NCBI GenBank assembly: GCA_905250125.1
Contig: CAJNOL010000183.1
Span: 124,001 to 188,000, forward strand
Direction of reading: 5' to 3'
DNA: 64,000 bases
Origin: Rotaria sordida
Taxonomy: Eukaryota; Rotifera; Eurotatoria; Philodinida; Philodinidae
Shown here: piece after piece, positions 10,438-24,005 of the stretch
How the letters are laid out: each line of letters begins with the position of its first letter
How positions within the stretch are numbered: position 1 is the stretch's first letter
Translations under genes and position numbers: made by a program
Notes under the pieces: generated by a model
What the model was told of the DNA's origin: nothing
What the model saw: the letters and a program-made list of their open reading frames with translations, nothing else
Database searches by the model: none

Positions 10438-13400
10438 AATCAATATTTGAATGTAGAGAAATAATAAAAAAAATAATGAAAATAATTTATCAATGCTAAT
10501 TTTTATATTAAGCAAGATAAACTGTTTTTAATGAGTCATTGGGAAAAATAAAGAAAAAAGACAACAAGAAGAGGAAAAATGAGATTACGACCTTGATAGG
10601 GTAGATCAGCTGAGTGCAATAACAAACGACAATAGATGTCACTTATTGATGGTAGAAATATCTCATTGGTGCATTTATTCTTCTATAATAATATTACAAT
10701 TACTAAGGTAAAGTTTTCACATATTATGCTGTTAATAGACCTTCACACACCTCACACGTTCTATTTACTAACTATTTTGATTATACATTAATTGATTGGA
10801 TTTCAAAATGCAAAACATTGTATGTGAATGAGGATGTGTGTATGTATCCTGTAGAAGTATCTATTGAAAATATTTATAAAATATCAAGGTTGAATGCATC
10901 GTTGTTCTTTAGAGATTCCTCAGGTAGTAAGAACGTTGCCTTGCTGTGCGTGAAAAGAAAAGTATTATGACAAATAATCTTATGCTATTTTTCAAGCATT
11001 CATATTAAACAAGTGTAGTTGTAAACAACTATAATTGACGAGATACGACATTTTATATGGTTCATGAGGGAAATTCTTCAACTGATTAGTGACTGTTGAG
11101 TCGAGACTATGTGCTTCATGTGGATCCAAATGAGTTATAAATATTCTAAAAAAAGTTTGGGTCCTTAGCTTATTGCTATCGAGATACTGTATTTTTACAG
11201 TATCTTTTTAGTAAATGCCGTAGTCCCCGTCAGGAATACTAGGAAAACTCATTTTCAAATTTTGACTTGAAATTTCTCGTAGAGACTCCGTTCATCGAGA
11301 ATAGTTTATTGTGAAAGTTTCAGATATTTTCGTTGTTTCTATCATAAGATATATCTATGATAAAAGTTTGTCTTGTACACTGCTCATATACGCTAGCAGA
11401 TTTGATGCTATTATTTCAAGATAAGAGTAAATCAAAAGACTGAAAACCTTCACAATAAACTATACTGGTTAAGATTTGTCACTATGTAAAGTTTTAAGTT
11501 GAAATTCGAAAACAAGTTTCATTAGCGTTCCTGAGGGATATCACCATATTGAATTAAAAAAGTACCGTAAAAATACAGTATCTCACCAATAATAAACTAA
11601 GGACTCGAACTTTCTTACGTGTATTCATAGCGCATTAGAGTCTACATGATGCACATAGTTTGGACTTCAAAACGATTAAACAGTTGAGAGGACTTCCTTC
11701 GTCAATAGTACAATTACATATCGTCATATTGTATAAAGAAATGGCAACAGGCTTTTCTTCTAGAATGGATTCAGCCCAACGAAGAGTCTTATGACTGGAA
11801 GAAAACGAAAAAAGTATTTTTTTTGTCTTGCTTCTTCTTCCGAAGAGAATAAGCGAAAACTTCTGTTGGACTTCGACAGGAATATGAAGAAGTGTGTTGT
11901 AATTATTTAAAGTGGATAGCTGCTTGATTGCTCAAGCTTGAAATCAAGAGAATTTTTTCATAAATACAAATGTGAGAGGAATCTGAATTCCTTTTCATCA
12001 AAAATAACAGTTGTATAAACATAGTCGTTTCAATAATTTGTATTTCTCAACTCTATCGGTTAGTATCATCTTTTAACTTTCTGAAAAATGTTGCTAAGTT
12101 TAACAGTAAAAGCAGTTTATAACAGAAACAATTGGAAGATGATGTTGAATATATTTTTGAAATACGGAATCCAATTAAATTTCGTGAAATATTTCGTAAG
12201 TTTTATCTAAATTTATGAAATGTTAGCAACTACAAAATTCTCAAGTACTGGATCGCGGAAAAATAACCAATATTTAACTTTAGCGAAGGAAACCAACGAT
12301 TTTACACTTCAATCTTTCCTATCTTGAAATATTTCTAACAATACGTATTTTTCTAAAATACTAAGACTATAGTAAATAACTTTTTTTATGTAAGAAATAC
12401 TCAATTGACATTCAATTATCACATATATAGTTAAAGGATTTACATATTTTTCATCGTAGTTGATTGTTCGACAATATCAAATATTAGTTTTATTTTGTCT
12501 TTCTTATGAAAGAAAATTAAATATAAAACACAAGGTAAAATTATATTACTATTATTATGACTACCGTAAAGAGTGTTAAGCATATCATTGGCTCAATGTT
12601 TATTTTAAACACACGTTCCTTTAAAAGAAAGATCAAATAAGTACGAAAACTGTCAATAATATAAAAAACTTTTCAGAATGAGTTCAATTAGGTTGCGACT
12701 GAACTGAGCCATCTCCTGATGTCGTCTTTAGTTGTATAAATATGATGATTAAATGAGACAAAACGTTTGTTTACTGTGTTCATTCATAGTCTTCGTTTGA
12801 CAACTAACACATTCATATGTATTTTAAATTATTCTGTCACATAAACAACAATTAATTTTGATTGATAGATACTATTGGCATGTCTTACTAACTATTTCTA
12901 ACATGTATCTACCAGGGGCAAAGTTTGATCTAATGTTATGTGTATAAAGCATCGAAATCAAACTAGTAGAGATTCATACGAGTTTTACATCGGCGTCTCG
13001 GATTAATAATCATCTTCGTATAATCTCCGGAATGAAAGAATATGAAGCATTGAAGAAAAAAAAACATCTAATGATTGTATCACATAATTTCCTTTTTGTT
13101 TATTCATTGAATAGTAAACTAGAGAAATCCTATGGGGAAATAAATCAATCTTGATAGAAAATCGATGTTTCCCTATGAATTAAACGACTTCTGCTTATAT
13201 TTGAATATATTTCAATAGAAACAACATATAGTTCATGATTTACATTACTGAAAAAAAAAATCAAGCAGGAAATAATGGTCTTTGTATAAATCAATAGGAC
13301 ATATGTTAAAAGAATTTTTTTACATAAATTTAAAAAAGAAAACTGTTAGATGTTTGGCGCGATTATACTTAAAAATTAAAAGTAAATACCAAGTTGAATA

Positions 13401-14530
13401 TCTTTAAAATAGGCTCAAGTATTTGTGCTCAACAGTGAATGAACTGAAAATCTACTAAGAGAATTTTTATTTATTTACTTATTAATTTTTTCTTTTTGTC
13501 TTATGTTTATTGAACTTTTTGATCTTGACCCTATATCAAAAGATAAGGGTAATAAATTTAAATATCTTATGAATAGTTTAGTTCATTTATTCATGTACTA
13601 ATAGACTTCTCTAACACGAAACAAATTATATTTTGATAAACTCTTTTATTATTTATATGAATCGAATAAAAAATGAATCATTTTTTTGAAATTATTGTTT
13701 TCAAAATGCATTCTTTTTTTTCAAACTATTTTGGTCTTGTTCTAGCCAATGCTTATAAATCGATTCTTGATTCTCGATAGAATATCGACAATTATCAAAA
13801 TTGGGTCCTTATGTTTAGATAGCAACGAGACATTTGATTTTCTTATTTTGTATAGAAAGGAAAAAATACATCTACTTTTATCTATAATCCATACTAGAGA
13901 TATATGGAACCACGAGAAAAAACATTGACGGGGGGCTGGAACTACAGAAAAATAGTTCTTCCAACCAGCAGCACTAAAGATTATAGTTAAATATCCTTTG
14001 GTTTTAAGCCAAGTATCTTCTAAATCATATCAATCAGTTGGAATAGTTTTCTCTAGACCAGAAACAAAAAAAAAACTTGGTTCCGCACATCTCTATTCAA
14101 TTCAGACGGTAATTCTGTATAAAATCTTCGAAGATTTATTAATACATTTTTTTTTCAAATATAATACATAAGTTTATGTAGTCCAAGCAACCAATTATAA
14201 TTAAATTTATTAGTTATTTTCTCGAAAGTTTATACATACATATTTTTTTTTGTATGTATCAAACATCAGTTCATTCTTGTATAAAAAAGTGAGTGAAAAA
14301 TTGGTATTATCTATATTTTCCTTGCGTTCTATGCATCTTCATCAACAAAACAAATTTTCTCGTCGTTGTCTCGAGTCTTAGTTGCTTACATCAGTAAACA
14401 CAGCAAGAGGAAAAAAAAGTCTCCTGGAAAAATTCTTCTCTATTTGCTTGCTTGCTTCGCCTATTTCCATCGATGGTTGAGTTAAAGTAAAGCAAGGCAA
14501 AAAAATAATACATATTTATTCTTCTTTTAG
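10438..14530. other. Long divergent intergenic region
   Basis: About 4.1 kb between the FBXO33-like start and the aldolase 5' end. Apart from one 0.7-kb palindrome (11033-11731) it is AT-rich, non-coding sequence with no recognisable gene. Confidence 0.5.
11033..11731. mobile_element. Foldback element of about 0.7 kb
   Basis: Left arm landmarks (GACTATGTGCTTCATGTGGA at about 11107, GGGTCCTTAGCTTATTG at about 11159, CAGTATC near 11200, AGTTTATTGTGAAAG near 11307) recur in inverted order and orientation on the right up to about 11731. The arms span some 300 bases each with a short central spacer near 11370. No reading frame of interest lies inside. Confidence 0.75.
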
Positions 14531-14532
14531 AT

Positions 14533-14692
14533 TTCGTTGTACCGTTAATCCACCGTCGGATATTAACAACAGTGGAAAAGCTTCTAAAAAATTTAGTGAA
14601 AATTTATTTATCTATTCATCAAAGTAAGATATTATAATTTAAAAGCAATGTTTTCTTTCTTTTTTTGTTTTTGTTTTAAAACATAATTTTAG
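14533..14692 (+). other. 5' leader of the aldolase gene with donor and acceptor
   Basis: A GTAAGAT donor at 14624 and a TTTTAG acceptor ending at 14692, one base before the aldolase ATG, suggest a 5' untranslated exon and a 69-base intron. An acceptor this close to the ATG is also what a trans-spliced leader would use. Confidence 0.4.
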
Positions 14693-14693
14693 T

Positions 14694-16817
14694 ATGCCTC
14701 AATATTTATCTGCTGATAAAGAAAAAGAATTAATTGAAACAGCTACCACACTTATAGTAAAAGGCAAAGGTGTATTAGCTGCTGATGAATCTACAGGTAG
14801 ACTAAAACGAAAATATTCTATTTAACAAAATGTTTATTAGCTTCAATGTTAAAACATTTTCAACCACTTGGTCTTGAAAATAATGAAGAAAATCGTCGTC
14901 TTTATCGTCAAATTTTATTTACTGGCTCAAAAGAATTATCAAATTATATATCTGGTGTTATTTTTTTTCATGAAACATTTTATCAATATGATAATAATGG
15001 AAAATCATTTCGTGAAATATTAAAAGACAAAGGTATTATACCTGGTATTAAAGTTGATAAAGGTCTTGTACCATTAGCGGGTACAAATGGAGAAAATACA
15101 ACACAAGGTCTTGATAATCTTAGTGAAAGATGTGCACAATATTATCGAGATGGTGCACGTTTTGCTAAATGGCGTATGTATTCAAATTGTTTATGAATCT
15201 AAAAGTTTTGGTTGTTTATTTAGGATGTGCATTAAAAATTGGTGATGGTTTACCATCTGAATTATGTATTCGTGAAACATCAAATGTTTTAGCACGTTAT
15301 GCATCTATTTGTCAACAAGTACGAACAAGGAAACATATTCAATTGTCATCACTAGGAAACAAGAAAAGCCGATACCGAGCAAAACCTTAAAAAATCTGAA
15401 AGACAATTAGCCTGTGAGGTGGATAGTTTCATTTAAAAAAAAATCAAATAACTCAGAATTAATTGCAAAATATCATGTTTTGTAGAGAATTCTTTTCTAT
15501 ATCATTATTGTAAATAAAAAAATTTTTTCGATGGATAGTTCATCTATGAAGGCTTAGTATCGAATGCATTACATAGAAAACTTCATTAGCTATTAAAATC
15601 ATTGTCTGAATTTGAGCTAGATTCTTAACATTATAGGAAAAAAAAATGCGTTGCTGTTAAACTTATTTTTACTACCTTACGTATTCATAAGCATATTTTA
15701 GTAGTAGTATTTTTCAACTACAACAAAAAAATCATTTTTTTTTACAACAATGATCAGAAAAGAATTTTCTATGAAACGTGATATTTTGCAATTAATACTG
15801 AGATATTTGATATTTTATGAAAATATCTGTCTCAGAGAAAAATTACATTAGATGTTCGATTGATGGCAGCTAAGGTATCAATATATTTGTGATTAGCAAA
15901 AAATTTCCTACAAGATAGCTCATCTCGTTTCTATGGAAGAGGATATTTAAATGTTTTCTCTCGTAAAAAATAAAAATAATTAAGAAAATTAAAAAGTTCT
16001 TTTACTCTTTTAATTATAGAATGGTATTGTACCAATTGTTGAACCAGAAGTAAGATTATTTTTGTTTTCGAATTATATTTTATTTAATTGATTTATTCTA
16101 GGTATTATCAGAAGGTGATCATGATTTGGAAACATGTCAATATATTACTGAAAAAGTCTTAGCAGCAACATATAAAGCACTTAATGAACATCATGTTTTC
16201 TTAGAAGGAACACTTCTCAAACCAAATATGGTTACTGCAGGTTTGCTAAAAAAGGTTTTGTTTTTTTTTTTAATTTAAAAACAAAGCAAAATTTTTTTTT
16301 TTGTTGAATATAGGTTTTGATTGTAAGAAAAAATATAAACCAGAAGATATTGCTCGAGCAACAGTAACAGCATTACAACGAACTGTGCCACCTGCTGTGC
16401 CAGGCATCTGTTTTTTATCTGGTATGATTTGTATTAATTAGGAAGGAAATATGTCATGTAAATATCTTTGGCTTTTTTTTTTGAGGTGGTCAATCGGAAG
16501 AAGAAGCATCAATTAATTTAAATGCTATTAATCAATATCCTGGCAAAAAACCGTGGGCATTAACATTTAGTTATGGACGAGCACTTCAAGCTAGTGTTCT
16601 TGCTACATGGGTTGGTAGACCTGAAAATGTTTCAGCTGCACAAAATCAACTTCTTAAACGTGCTCAAGTAAAAATAGAAATTTGAGATTTTTTCATAGGG
16701 TTTTAATGATGTGATTTTTTTTAGGCTCATGGTGCTGCTGCTAAAGGTGAATATAAAGGTGGTGCTAGTGGCACAGCTGGTGGTCAATCATTATTTGAAG
16801 CTAATCGAAACTATTAA
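14694..16817 (+). CDS. ALDO: Class I fructose-bisphosphate aldolase (eight exons)
   Basis: Exons 14694-14796, 14841-15173, 15224-15318, 16020-16049, 16102-16240, 16314-16421, 16486-16667 and 16725-16817 join to 360 residues, close to the usual 363. The cytosolic enzyme cleaves fructose 1,6-bisphosphate into dihydroxyacetone phosphate and glyceraldehyde 3-phosphate. Catalytic landmarks are present: LAADEST (Asp31), GIKVDKG, FAKWR, IVEPEV, the Schiff-base lysine in EGTLLKPNM (Lys227), [18 protein letters not shown] and [10 protein letters not shown]. It ends in the conserved C-terminal tyrosine. The first intron replaces the Gly of the usual ESTG with Ala at the junction. Exon 4 has only 30 bases. 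Intron 3 (15319-16019) is long and holds a palindrome. The gene appears intact and functional. Confidence 0.96.
15440..15815. repeat. Palindrome in aldolase intron 3
   Basis: The sequence at about 15448-15520 (CAGAATTAATTGCAAAATAT, then GAATTCTTTTC) is matched inverted at about 15750-15805 (AGAAAAGAATT, then ATATTTTGCAATTAATACTG). It is a foldback or MITE-like element that fills more than half of the intron. Confidence 0.65.
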
Positions 16818-17364
16818 ATATTCTAATCTCTTATGATAATTCTTAGAATATTTATTATTTTTTTGATAACTTTTCTATCGTTTCACATTGTCCTTCTTTT
16901 GTTATTTAGTATACAAAGATACAAAAGAAAAAATTTAGTCGATATTGATCATCTAGTTCGTCGGTTTTCTTTTGCACTGGTATTTATTTGTTAAATATTT
17001 ATTTAAATAAAGATTAAAAATTTTACAAATCACGATCTAAGATTTCTTATGATTATTGTGAACGTGGGATCTAGATTGGAATTATTGTTGATGTAAGATG
17101 AATTTTGTTGTGTTTCTATTCGCATATAAATATTCTACTCAGTACACAGTTAACACAACGGCGAAGTCATATGAAGAGCATAAGCAAACAAGAAATCAGA
17201 ATCTGAAATGAATTGCATCATTTTGTAAAATACGATCTAAAAGAAATTTTGAATTGTAGAGGTAGAAATTTGGACCTTTCCTCTTACACACATCTTACAA
17301 GGGAACCTCCTCAGATTTTTCTCTCCAATTGCAATAATTTTTTGCCTATAGATCCTACATAGAA

Positions 17365-17800
17365 CTCTAAAAAGATTTCGATTTCTATTGAGATTTGACT
17401 AAACTATCGAATTTTAAAAATGTGCAGTTTTTCGGAAAACTTGTATTTTCAAATTTTGATCTAACATTTTGGATATATAGAGAACTGAGCTAGATTAGCT
17501 TCCGTAAAAAAATTCAGAAGTTTCGAACAAAGTCTCTTTAAGATATGAGACTCTCAAAATATAGATCCTTGAATAGCGTATATAACATGCATTTTTTGAA
17601 AGCTTCATATCTCGAAGAGACTTTGGTCGAAACTTCTGAATTCTTTTATGGAAGTTAGCCTAGTTGAGTTCTCTACATGCACAAAAATTTCAGATTAAAA
17701 TTCGAAAATACGAGCTTCTCGAAAATCTGAGGCCTCTAAAAAATATCGATATTAAAAATTCGACAGCTTAAGTCAATTTCCGATAGAAACTCGAATCCGT
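17365..17800. mobile_element. Foldback element
   Basis: The two halves are inverted copies: GAACTGAGCTAGATTAGCTT with AATTCAGAAGTTTCGA on the left is answered by TCGAAACTTCTGAATT with AAGTTAGCCTAGTTGAGTTC on the right. The centre lies near 17585. It is non-coding. Confidence 0.72.
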
Positions 17801-17828
17801 TTAGTGTCATCATAGTTCGTGATCGATG

Positions 17829-18036
17829 TTGTTGATACACAATTGCAGATCATATATCAATAACGTCTCGTTACTATATATGAACTAGTTCCTTGTTGCA
17901 TTTCTACACCAGAATAGTGAAGAAATGTATTCCAAAATAGATAGAATAAATAGAACAAGTCCTCTGTGATTAGCAAAAGTAGCTACATTGTGTTTCACAT
18001 TTCAATCCTGCAGGGATTGTGCTAACAGCTTTTTTT
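17829..18036. repeat. Dispersed repeat, copy A
   Basis: About 210 bases that recur in inverted orientation at 22047-22262. Shared blocks include CAAAATAGATAGAATAAA, TTTCACATTT and ATTGTGCTAACAGCTTTTTT. No coding capacity; the repeat class is not recognised. Confidence 0.65.
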
Positions 18037-19358
18037 AAAGAACGAAAGTTTATGTAACATAAAAGATGTCTTATTCAGAGCAAAAATAATTCCATGTTCG
18101 GTTTTTGTACATTAAGGCAAACGGAGACCAGCAGATCTTATTATTTATATATGTATTAATGTTCTAAAAGACTTCATGAAACAATTTATAAACAAATATA
18201 TTCGATCAGATCTATTGGTATTGAAGCATTTTTCTCATCAAATTGTAAACATAAAGCTTATTCTTTACACTCCGAAATAGAAGAAATATTGAAGAAAAAA
18301 ATTAAAATAAAGTATGACATTCTGAATTGAAATCTGACTGCTTAATCTATTTCATTATATTCATTGATTCAAAAATGATCCAAATAAAGAATTAAATTCT
18401 TTAATATGTTTTAAACTAAAATAACGGGACATCATATTAAAATTTTTCTATCACACATTTCTCCATACAGAAAAAAAACCTACTTAAATAAAGAGCGTTA
18501 CTTTATTAAAGGATTTTCTCTTAATTATCATAAAAGAAAACTAGTCAAATTCATTATCAAAGTTTATTTTCAACATTGCTTTGTTTGATTCAATTTTAAA
18601 CAATATCTTTTAGTTCATATATAATCAATCTGTATAATAAGGAAATGAAGAAATATTTGATCAAAAATGACCAGCTTTGCTCTATATGTCCTATATAAAA
18701 AACAGAGATGCATCTTGATAAGTACATTAAATATCATTCATCATCAAATATCAATTAGATTAAACACAAATTTTGAATAGTTAAACATTTTTAACTTATA
18801 CAATGTATTTTATTCAGCTTTTTCGTACATTTTATATGACTTTATTTCATAGAAGAGTAACAGAATTTGTTAATTGATAATACTCTTCGAATCGAACAAT
18901 GTTCTATATAATGGTGACAAGTGTGTTTGTTATTCAAACGCAAAAATGATAATTTCTCTATGTCATATTAATGAAATGATTTGTCCATCTGACACACACA
19001 TTATATCGTTTTCTTTTTTCTCTTTCTTTCTTTTTTTCTACATATGACGACAAGACTAAATGGCTATTTTTTTTTTTTTGTATCGTTTTGTCTCTAATCG
19101 ATTAGACAAATTAAACATAAAACGACATTTGAACACATTTGATCTTTGTCATCTGCTCATGAACGACATATCTTCACGACGATCTCGTTGTTTAATAAAA
19201 CTGATCGGTGGGGTATTTCATTCATCAGCAAAATAAAAAAAAATCATCAATATTAACTTCAAAAGAAAGAAAACAAAAACAGTGAAGGTAAAATTTTAAT
19301 TATCTTTCTCAATACAAAAGCACGCACATTTGATTTGTTTATTATTTCATTAATAAAA

Positions 19359-22300
19359 TCAAAAACATTTATTATCTTTTGGTTTACATTGAAATGCATC
19401 AGAAAATTCTGGCATATGAATAAGTGCAGCATTTAATGCTGTTCTTTCATCATAAATACCTAATTGTGTTGCTACAAATTGAAGTAAATCTTCTCGTTTA
19501 TAACATTGTGTTTGAGCATAAGCAAGAAAAAATGTTTGTTCATTTGTTAAATTTGTACCAGGCATTTTGAATGATTTCATTTGATCGTTTTCTTTCAATG
19601 TTGTATAGGCAAAACGAAGAGCACCAATATGTCGAAGAGTTGTTGGAGAAAATGGTTCACCAGCAAGTCTAACTGATACTTGTACACCATTTATATTATA
19701 CGGAAGTGTTTGTATATCACGTACATAATAATTAGTTATACATTGACGACTTGTATTATATGCATTTTCTGTTAATGTTGACCACCAATCAGGTATTCGT
19801 GTTCCATTAGCTGCATGTATACGACCTAAATTTAACAAAATTTATTATTATTATTATTATTATAAGTCAGATTAAATCATATCACTTACCTTCTGGTCCA
19901 TCAATACTAGCAAAGAGTTTTTGAGCAAGTAGAACACCTAATGAACCCATATTCATTGCCCTATTAAAAAAAAAATCATGATTTAATTGTTTCATATATT
20001 TGTTTTCTAGATTTCATGCGAACAAGTCGTGAAATAATTTTGTCAAAATATAAATCAGAACTTCAGTTGCTATTTATAAAAAGAATTAGTCTTGTAGAAA
20101 TTTAGAGATGATCGAGAATGAGACATCAGTGAAAATGATCTTACAAAAGAATTTTCTTTATTTCAATTTGTTAATATCAATGAATAAGTGAAGACTAAAA
20201 CTAAAATAAATTTATATTTTACTTTTACTTTTACTTTTGACTTTCTTTGGAAAAATAAAAATGAATAAAATTAAAATAAAAAACTTACCATGGCCATTGA
20301 GCATTAAAAAGTGGTTCATTCATAGCACTAGTAATAACAAAAAGTCGATTAAATATTGCAATATAATCAAAAAGTCGACTTGTTCGTGTTTCAAAAAGAT
20401 CCCAATGATCAAGTTGACTAGGATTTAATAATGAATTTGAAATTGTCCATGTATGAAAACGATGATAACCATATGCATTTTCAAAATGAGATTTTTCACC
20501 AACAGCAAACTAAATTTCTTTTTTTCAAATAACAATTATATCATTTAATTTTTAATACATACTCTTGCATAATATTCGTCAAGACGTGCATCATCTGAAG
20601 CAATACTAGCATAACCAATAGCAGCTGTGAGTGCATCTATTTTTTGTCTTGCTATTGCTTTTGTTGTTTCATCAGTCATCCATGTTGCTTGTTCATTAAT
20701 ATATTTCTTTAATCCATTTTTTAATGCATCAAACATCTTTTGAACCTAAAATAAAATAAAATAAAATTTTTGTGAAAGAAAAAAAAAATTCATATATACA
20801 GTTTCCATTGTATTTGAATCTTTTGTTGAATTCATTGTATATAAACGATGAATAGCAAGTGGAAATCTTCGTATAACTTCACGTGTACAATAAGCTTCAT
20901 TTGTTGAATGTAATGTATGAATATAATATTTATTAAGAAATACTCGATATGCATGTACATAATTATATGCAAGATCCTCAATATATGTATGAACAAGTCT
21001 CCATCGCATATAATTATGAATACATCGAGCATATATTGGACTAAATTTAAGATAAATCGATTAAGAAAAATAAACAATAACAATGATGATATATGTATTT
21101 ATACTCATTGTTATTTGATAAGAATGCAAATGCTTCGTCAAAATATATTGGATTTGTAACGTAAACTGATGTTATACCAGATACAATGCTTGGATCAACT
21201 AATTCATGTTCCATGAATTCAACAAAATTAAACTAAACAAAGATTTTAATTTATATATAAATTTGATTTTTTTACGTTACCATGTATTTATCAGACATTT
21301 GTTGTAACGTCATTGATATTCTTTTATCACCATTATTTAAACTTTTTTGATGAGCCTAAAAAATTTTAATGAAAATAACGAATTAAATATTTCTTTTCTT
21401 TTGTAGAAACACACTTGAGCTAAAGCGGTTTCAACTCCAATTATATCATCAATAACAGTAGAAATACGATCATTAAGATTTTCATCGTTTATTTTAGCAT
21501 CTTTTACAAGTAAAGTTAATACATCGAGAATATACGATCGATAAGCAGACCGACGCTAAAACATAATAATTAATTAATTAATTTTCTTACAACAAAATGT
21601 ATTAATAATAACAATTATCTAACTTATTCCTTATTGAAAATGAACAATATGAAGAATTAAAAATGCATATGAAGTGATTCTAATAACTATTTCTTATTAT
21701 TTTAGCCTCTTACACAACCATCTGAGCTTCGCAAGGACCTCATTCAGTTTCACCATACTATTATAAGTACACAATATTAAATGAAAAATTATACTCTAGT
21801 GAAGACTAGTAGAGTATACTGATAATATCTGCTGTTAGTTACACCCAACTATTATTTATGTGAGTAGATCATCCCAAAATACATGTGAACTTTTGTTAAC
21901 TATTTGGATTTGGTCCGGATTCCAATGAGATTGAATGTTATATCATGCTTTCATTCTTATGTAGAGCAGTTCAAACTATATCTAAATACTGAATAATGGA
22001 TGTATGATTTCAAATATCTTAAAAATAGAGAATGATAAGATCATGCAAAAAAAAAAGCTGTTAGCACAATCCTTGTGGGATTAAAATGTGAAATACGATG
22101 AAGCTGTCGTTACCAATCACAGGAAGATTGTTTTATTCTATCTATTTTGGGACACATTTTTTTATCATCCCTTTATTTCATACTCTAGAAATACAAAAGC
22201 AAGTAGTTTGTATATAATAACAGGACATCATTGATATACGGTCTTTGATCGTATATAAACAACGCCTGTCATGGTCTATGGAGAGAGGGGTAGAGTTTAA

Positions 22301-23430
22301 ATTTTTACTCCTATACTTCTACTTTCCTTTTAATCGTGTTTTACAAAAGACTAGCAAAATATAGTTCATATATTCATCAAGTGTTCTCTAATTTCATTTC
22401 CAATAGACTTTCAAATCTTTAGGTTTTTTTTGTTGTTGATCGAGGTGAATAGGCATCAAATTTTTTCAACTTACTGTTTGTGATACTGTATCATTTAGAA
22501 GATAATCATTAATTTCCAATGTTAAACCAGCTGGAAAGAACTATAATATAATAATCAAAATATAACTTATTATTTTCTTGCCAATATTATACTTCAAGTT
22601 GTTTAATATTTGGATCTGTATCATCAAATCTTACACGTAAACCAAATACAACATTTGCACCTAGAAGAAAAAATTAAGGAAAAAAAAATATACGTATAAA
22701 TATATTTACCAAGACCTCCATGAACACGTGATATTTGTGTAACAACAGGTTGAGGTTTTAATAAAGAAGTTTGACTAGCATTTGCAGCACTATTATCAAA
22801 AAGAAACCAACCATCGACCGCAGCAGGATCTCCGATTAGATCTACCATTGCTTTACCACTATCAGGTACACGTGCATAATCATCTATACATTCTGTATAA
22901 TAAGTCTAAAATAATTATCGATAATTTTGGTTTTTTTTTGTTATTAAAACAAATAATAAAATACAAACTTTAACTTTATATTCCCAAGTTGTTGGAGACG
23001 TACGAGAGATAGGGGAATCAAGAAGACGTTCAATATCGGCATCACGTCGACTAATAACATCGCCAAGTATTGTTCGTTCAGTATCGAATGATTGAATTGG
23101 ATGTGTTTGTTCCCAACCACCACATGCATACTTATAAAAATCTGTACAACGATCAGCTAATGCTGTAGTATCCATAAAACGTAATTGATGTGTTGCTGCT
23201 GAAAGACATCCTTGATTGAGACAGTATTGATTGGCATTGTTATTATTGTTTTGTCTACGATTTTTTGCCTGAACAATTACAGTAATTAGGAGTGCAGTTG
23301 AAAGTACAACAAGAAATATTAGTGCAGCACCAATAAGATGTCTACGCTTTATACGACTATAAAAAGTGTCCACTGATGCATTTGATTTGAGTCCAACAAT
23401 AGGCGGTATACTACTCATTTTTTCTGTCAT
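19359..23430 (-). CDS. M13 (neprilysin-like) family protein with degenerate zinc site (twelve exons)
   Basis: Exons 23430-22969, 22905-22710, 22660-22593, 22540-22475, 21555-21415, 21355-21281, 21232-21105, 21040-20800, 20745-20563, 20509-20289, 19960-19890 and 19825-19359 join to 772 residues (neprilysin has 750). It is a type II membrane protein with a cytosolic tail, a transmembrane helix at about 35-57, and a large ectodomain with conserved family cysteines (CTDFYKYACGGW). Alignment is clear through WMTDETTKAIARQKI and EFSDAFQC. The zinc motif HEITH aligns to QKLFA (607-611) and GENIAD to PTTLRH (678-683), so both zinc histidines, the catalytic Glu and the third ligand are gone. The frame is intact, arguing for a retained non-catalytic role such as ligand binding. 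Intron 4 (21556-22474) carries dispersed repeats. Confidence 0.9.
21710..21834. repeat. Dispersed repeat, second family, copy 1
   Basis: The 44 bases at 21791-21834 (starting ATACTCTAGTGAAGACTAGT) are identical to 44595-44638, and the 80 bases before are weakly similar. It sits in intron 4 of the M13 gene. Its core is itself a small inverted repeat around GAAG. Confidence 0.6.
22047..22262. repeat. Dispersed repeat, copy B (inverted relative to copy A)
   Basis: This is the reverse-complement counterpart of 17829-18036, recognisable from AAAAAAGCTGTTAGCACAAT through TTTATTCTATCTATTTTGG to TATATACGATC in complement. It lies within intron 4 of the M13 gene. Confidence 0.65.
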
Positions 23431-24005
23431 TTTTTTAAAATTACTATGCACCTTACCTTCTCTTTATTTTACTGATAACTAAACAACATTAAATATGGAT
23501 GCCTTGAAAGACAAGATACGTTACGTAAATATACTTCTTTTAGCACACTTTTAACTTTTTATTTACGAACTTTTTTGTTTATCTATGATATAGATAACAA
23601 TAAATATAACTTTCTAAAGTATTCAAACATATCTTTACAGATATATTACATCTACTCAAAAATTTATTAATATAAGATATTTAAGGGAATAAGTTCCAAA
23701 AAGACTTTTCTCAAAAAAAAAAATGAATAACTGATTAAAGAAGGGAGTCAATAACTGCTGAAATTGACTGCTTCGAAAAATTTGATTTCATCTATGTCAA
23801 ACCGTCACATTAGGTGCCTGAAAATGAGCCTTGGTAGAATTAGTCCTCTAGCACTTATTCGTGCTGTGCACAGGCCGATTGAAATAGTCAATGACCGTCA
23901 CATGTACATTGAAACCTACTGTTAATGACAATCAGCTCTTTTATCTACTCATCTTATGAGCGATCGGACTATTTTCATATGATTTGATAGTCATTTTCTA
24001 GCAGT

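Larger units (their letters stand above)
16818..19358. other. Convergent intergenic region
   Basis: About 2.5 kb between the stops of the aldolase and the M13 gene. It contains a palindrome (17365-17800) and one copy of a dispersed repeat (17829-18036). The remainder (18.04-19.36 kb) is AT-rich and shows nothing coding. Confidence 0.5.

Noticed and set aside
10438..10515. Upstream in-frame methionine of FBXO33 at 10515
   Set aside because: It would add a hydrophobic low-complexity stretch before the F-box that is not expected in the family. The ATG at 10437 gives a normal start.
22782..22973. Plus-strand frame within the M13 gene
   Set aside because: It is the shadow of M13 exon 2 on the opposite strand.
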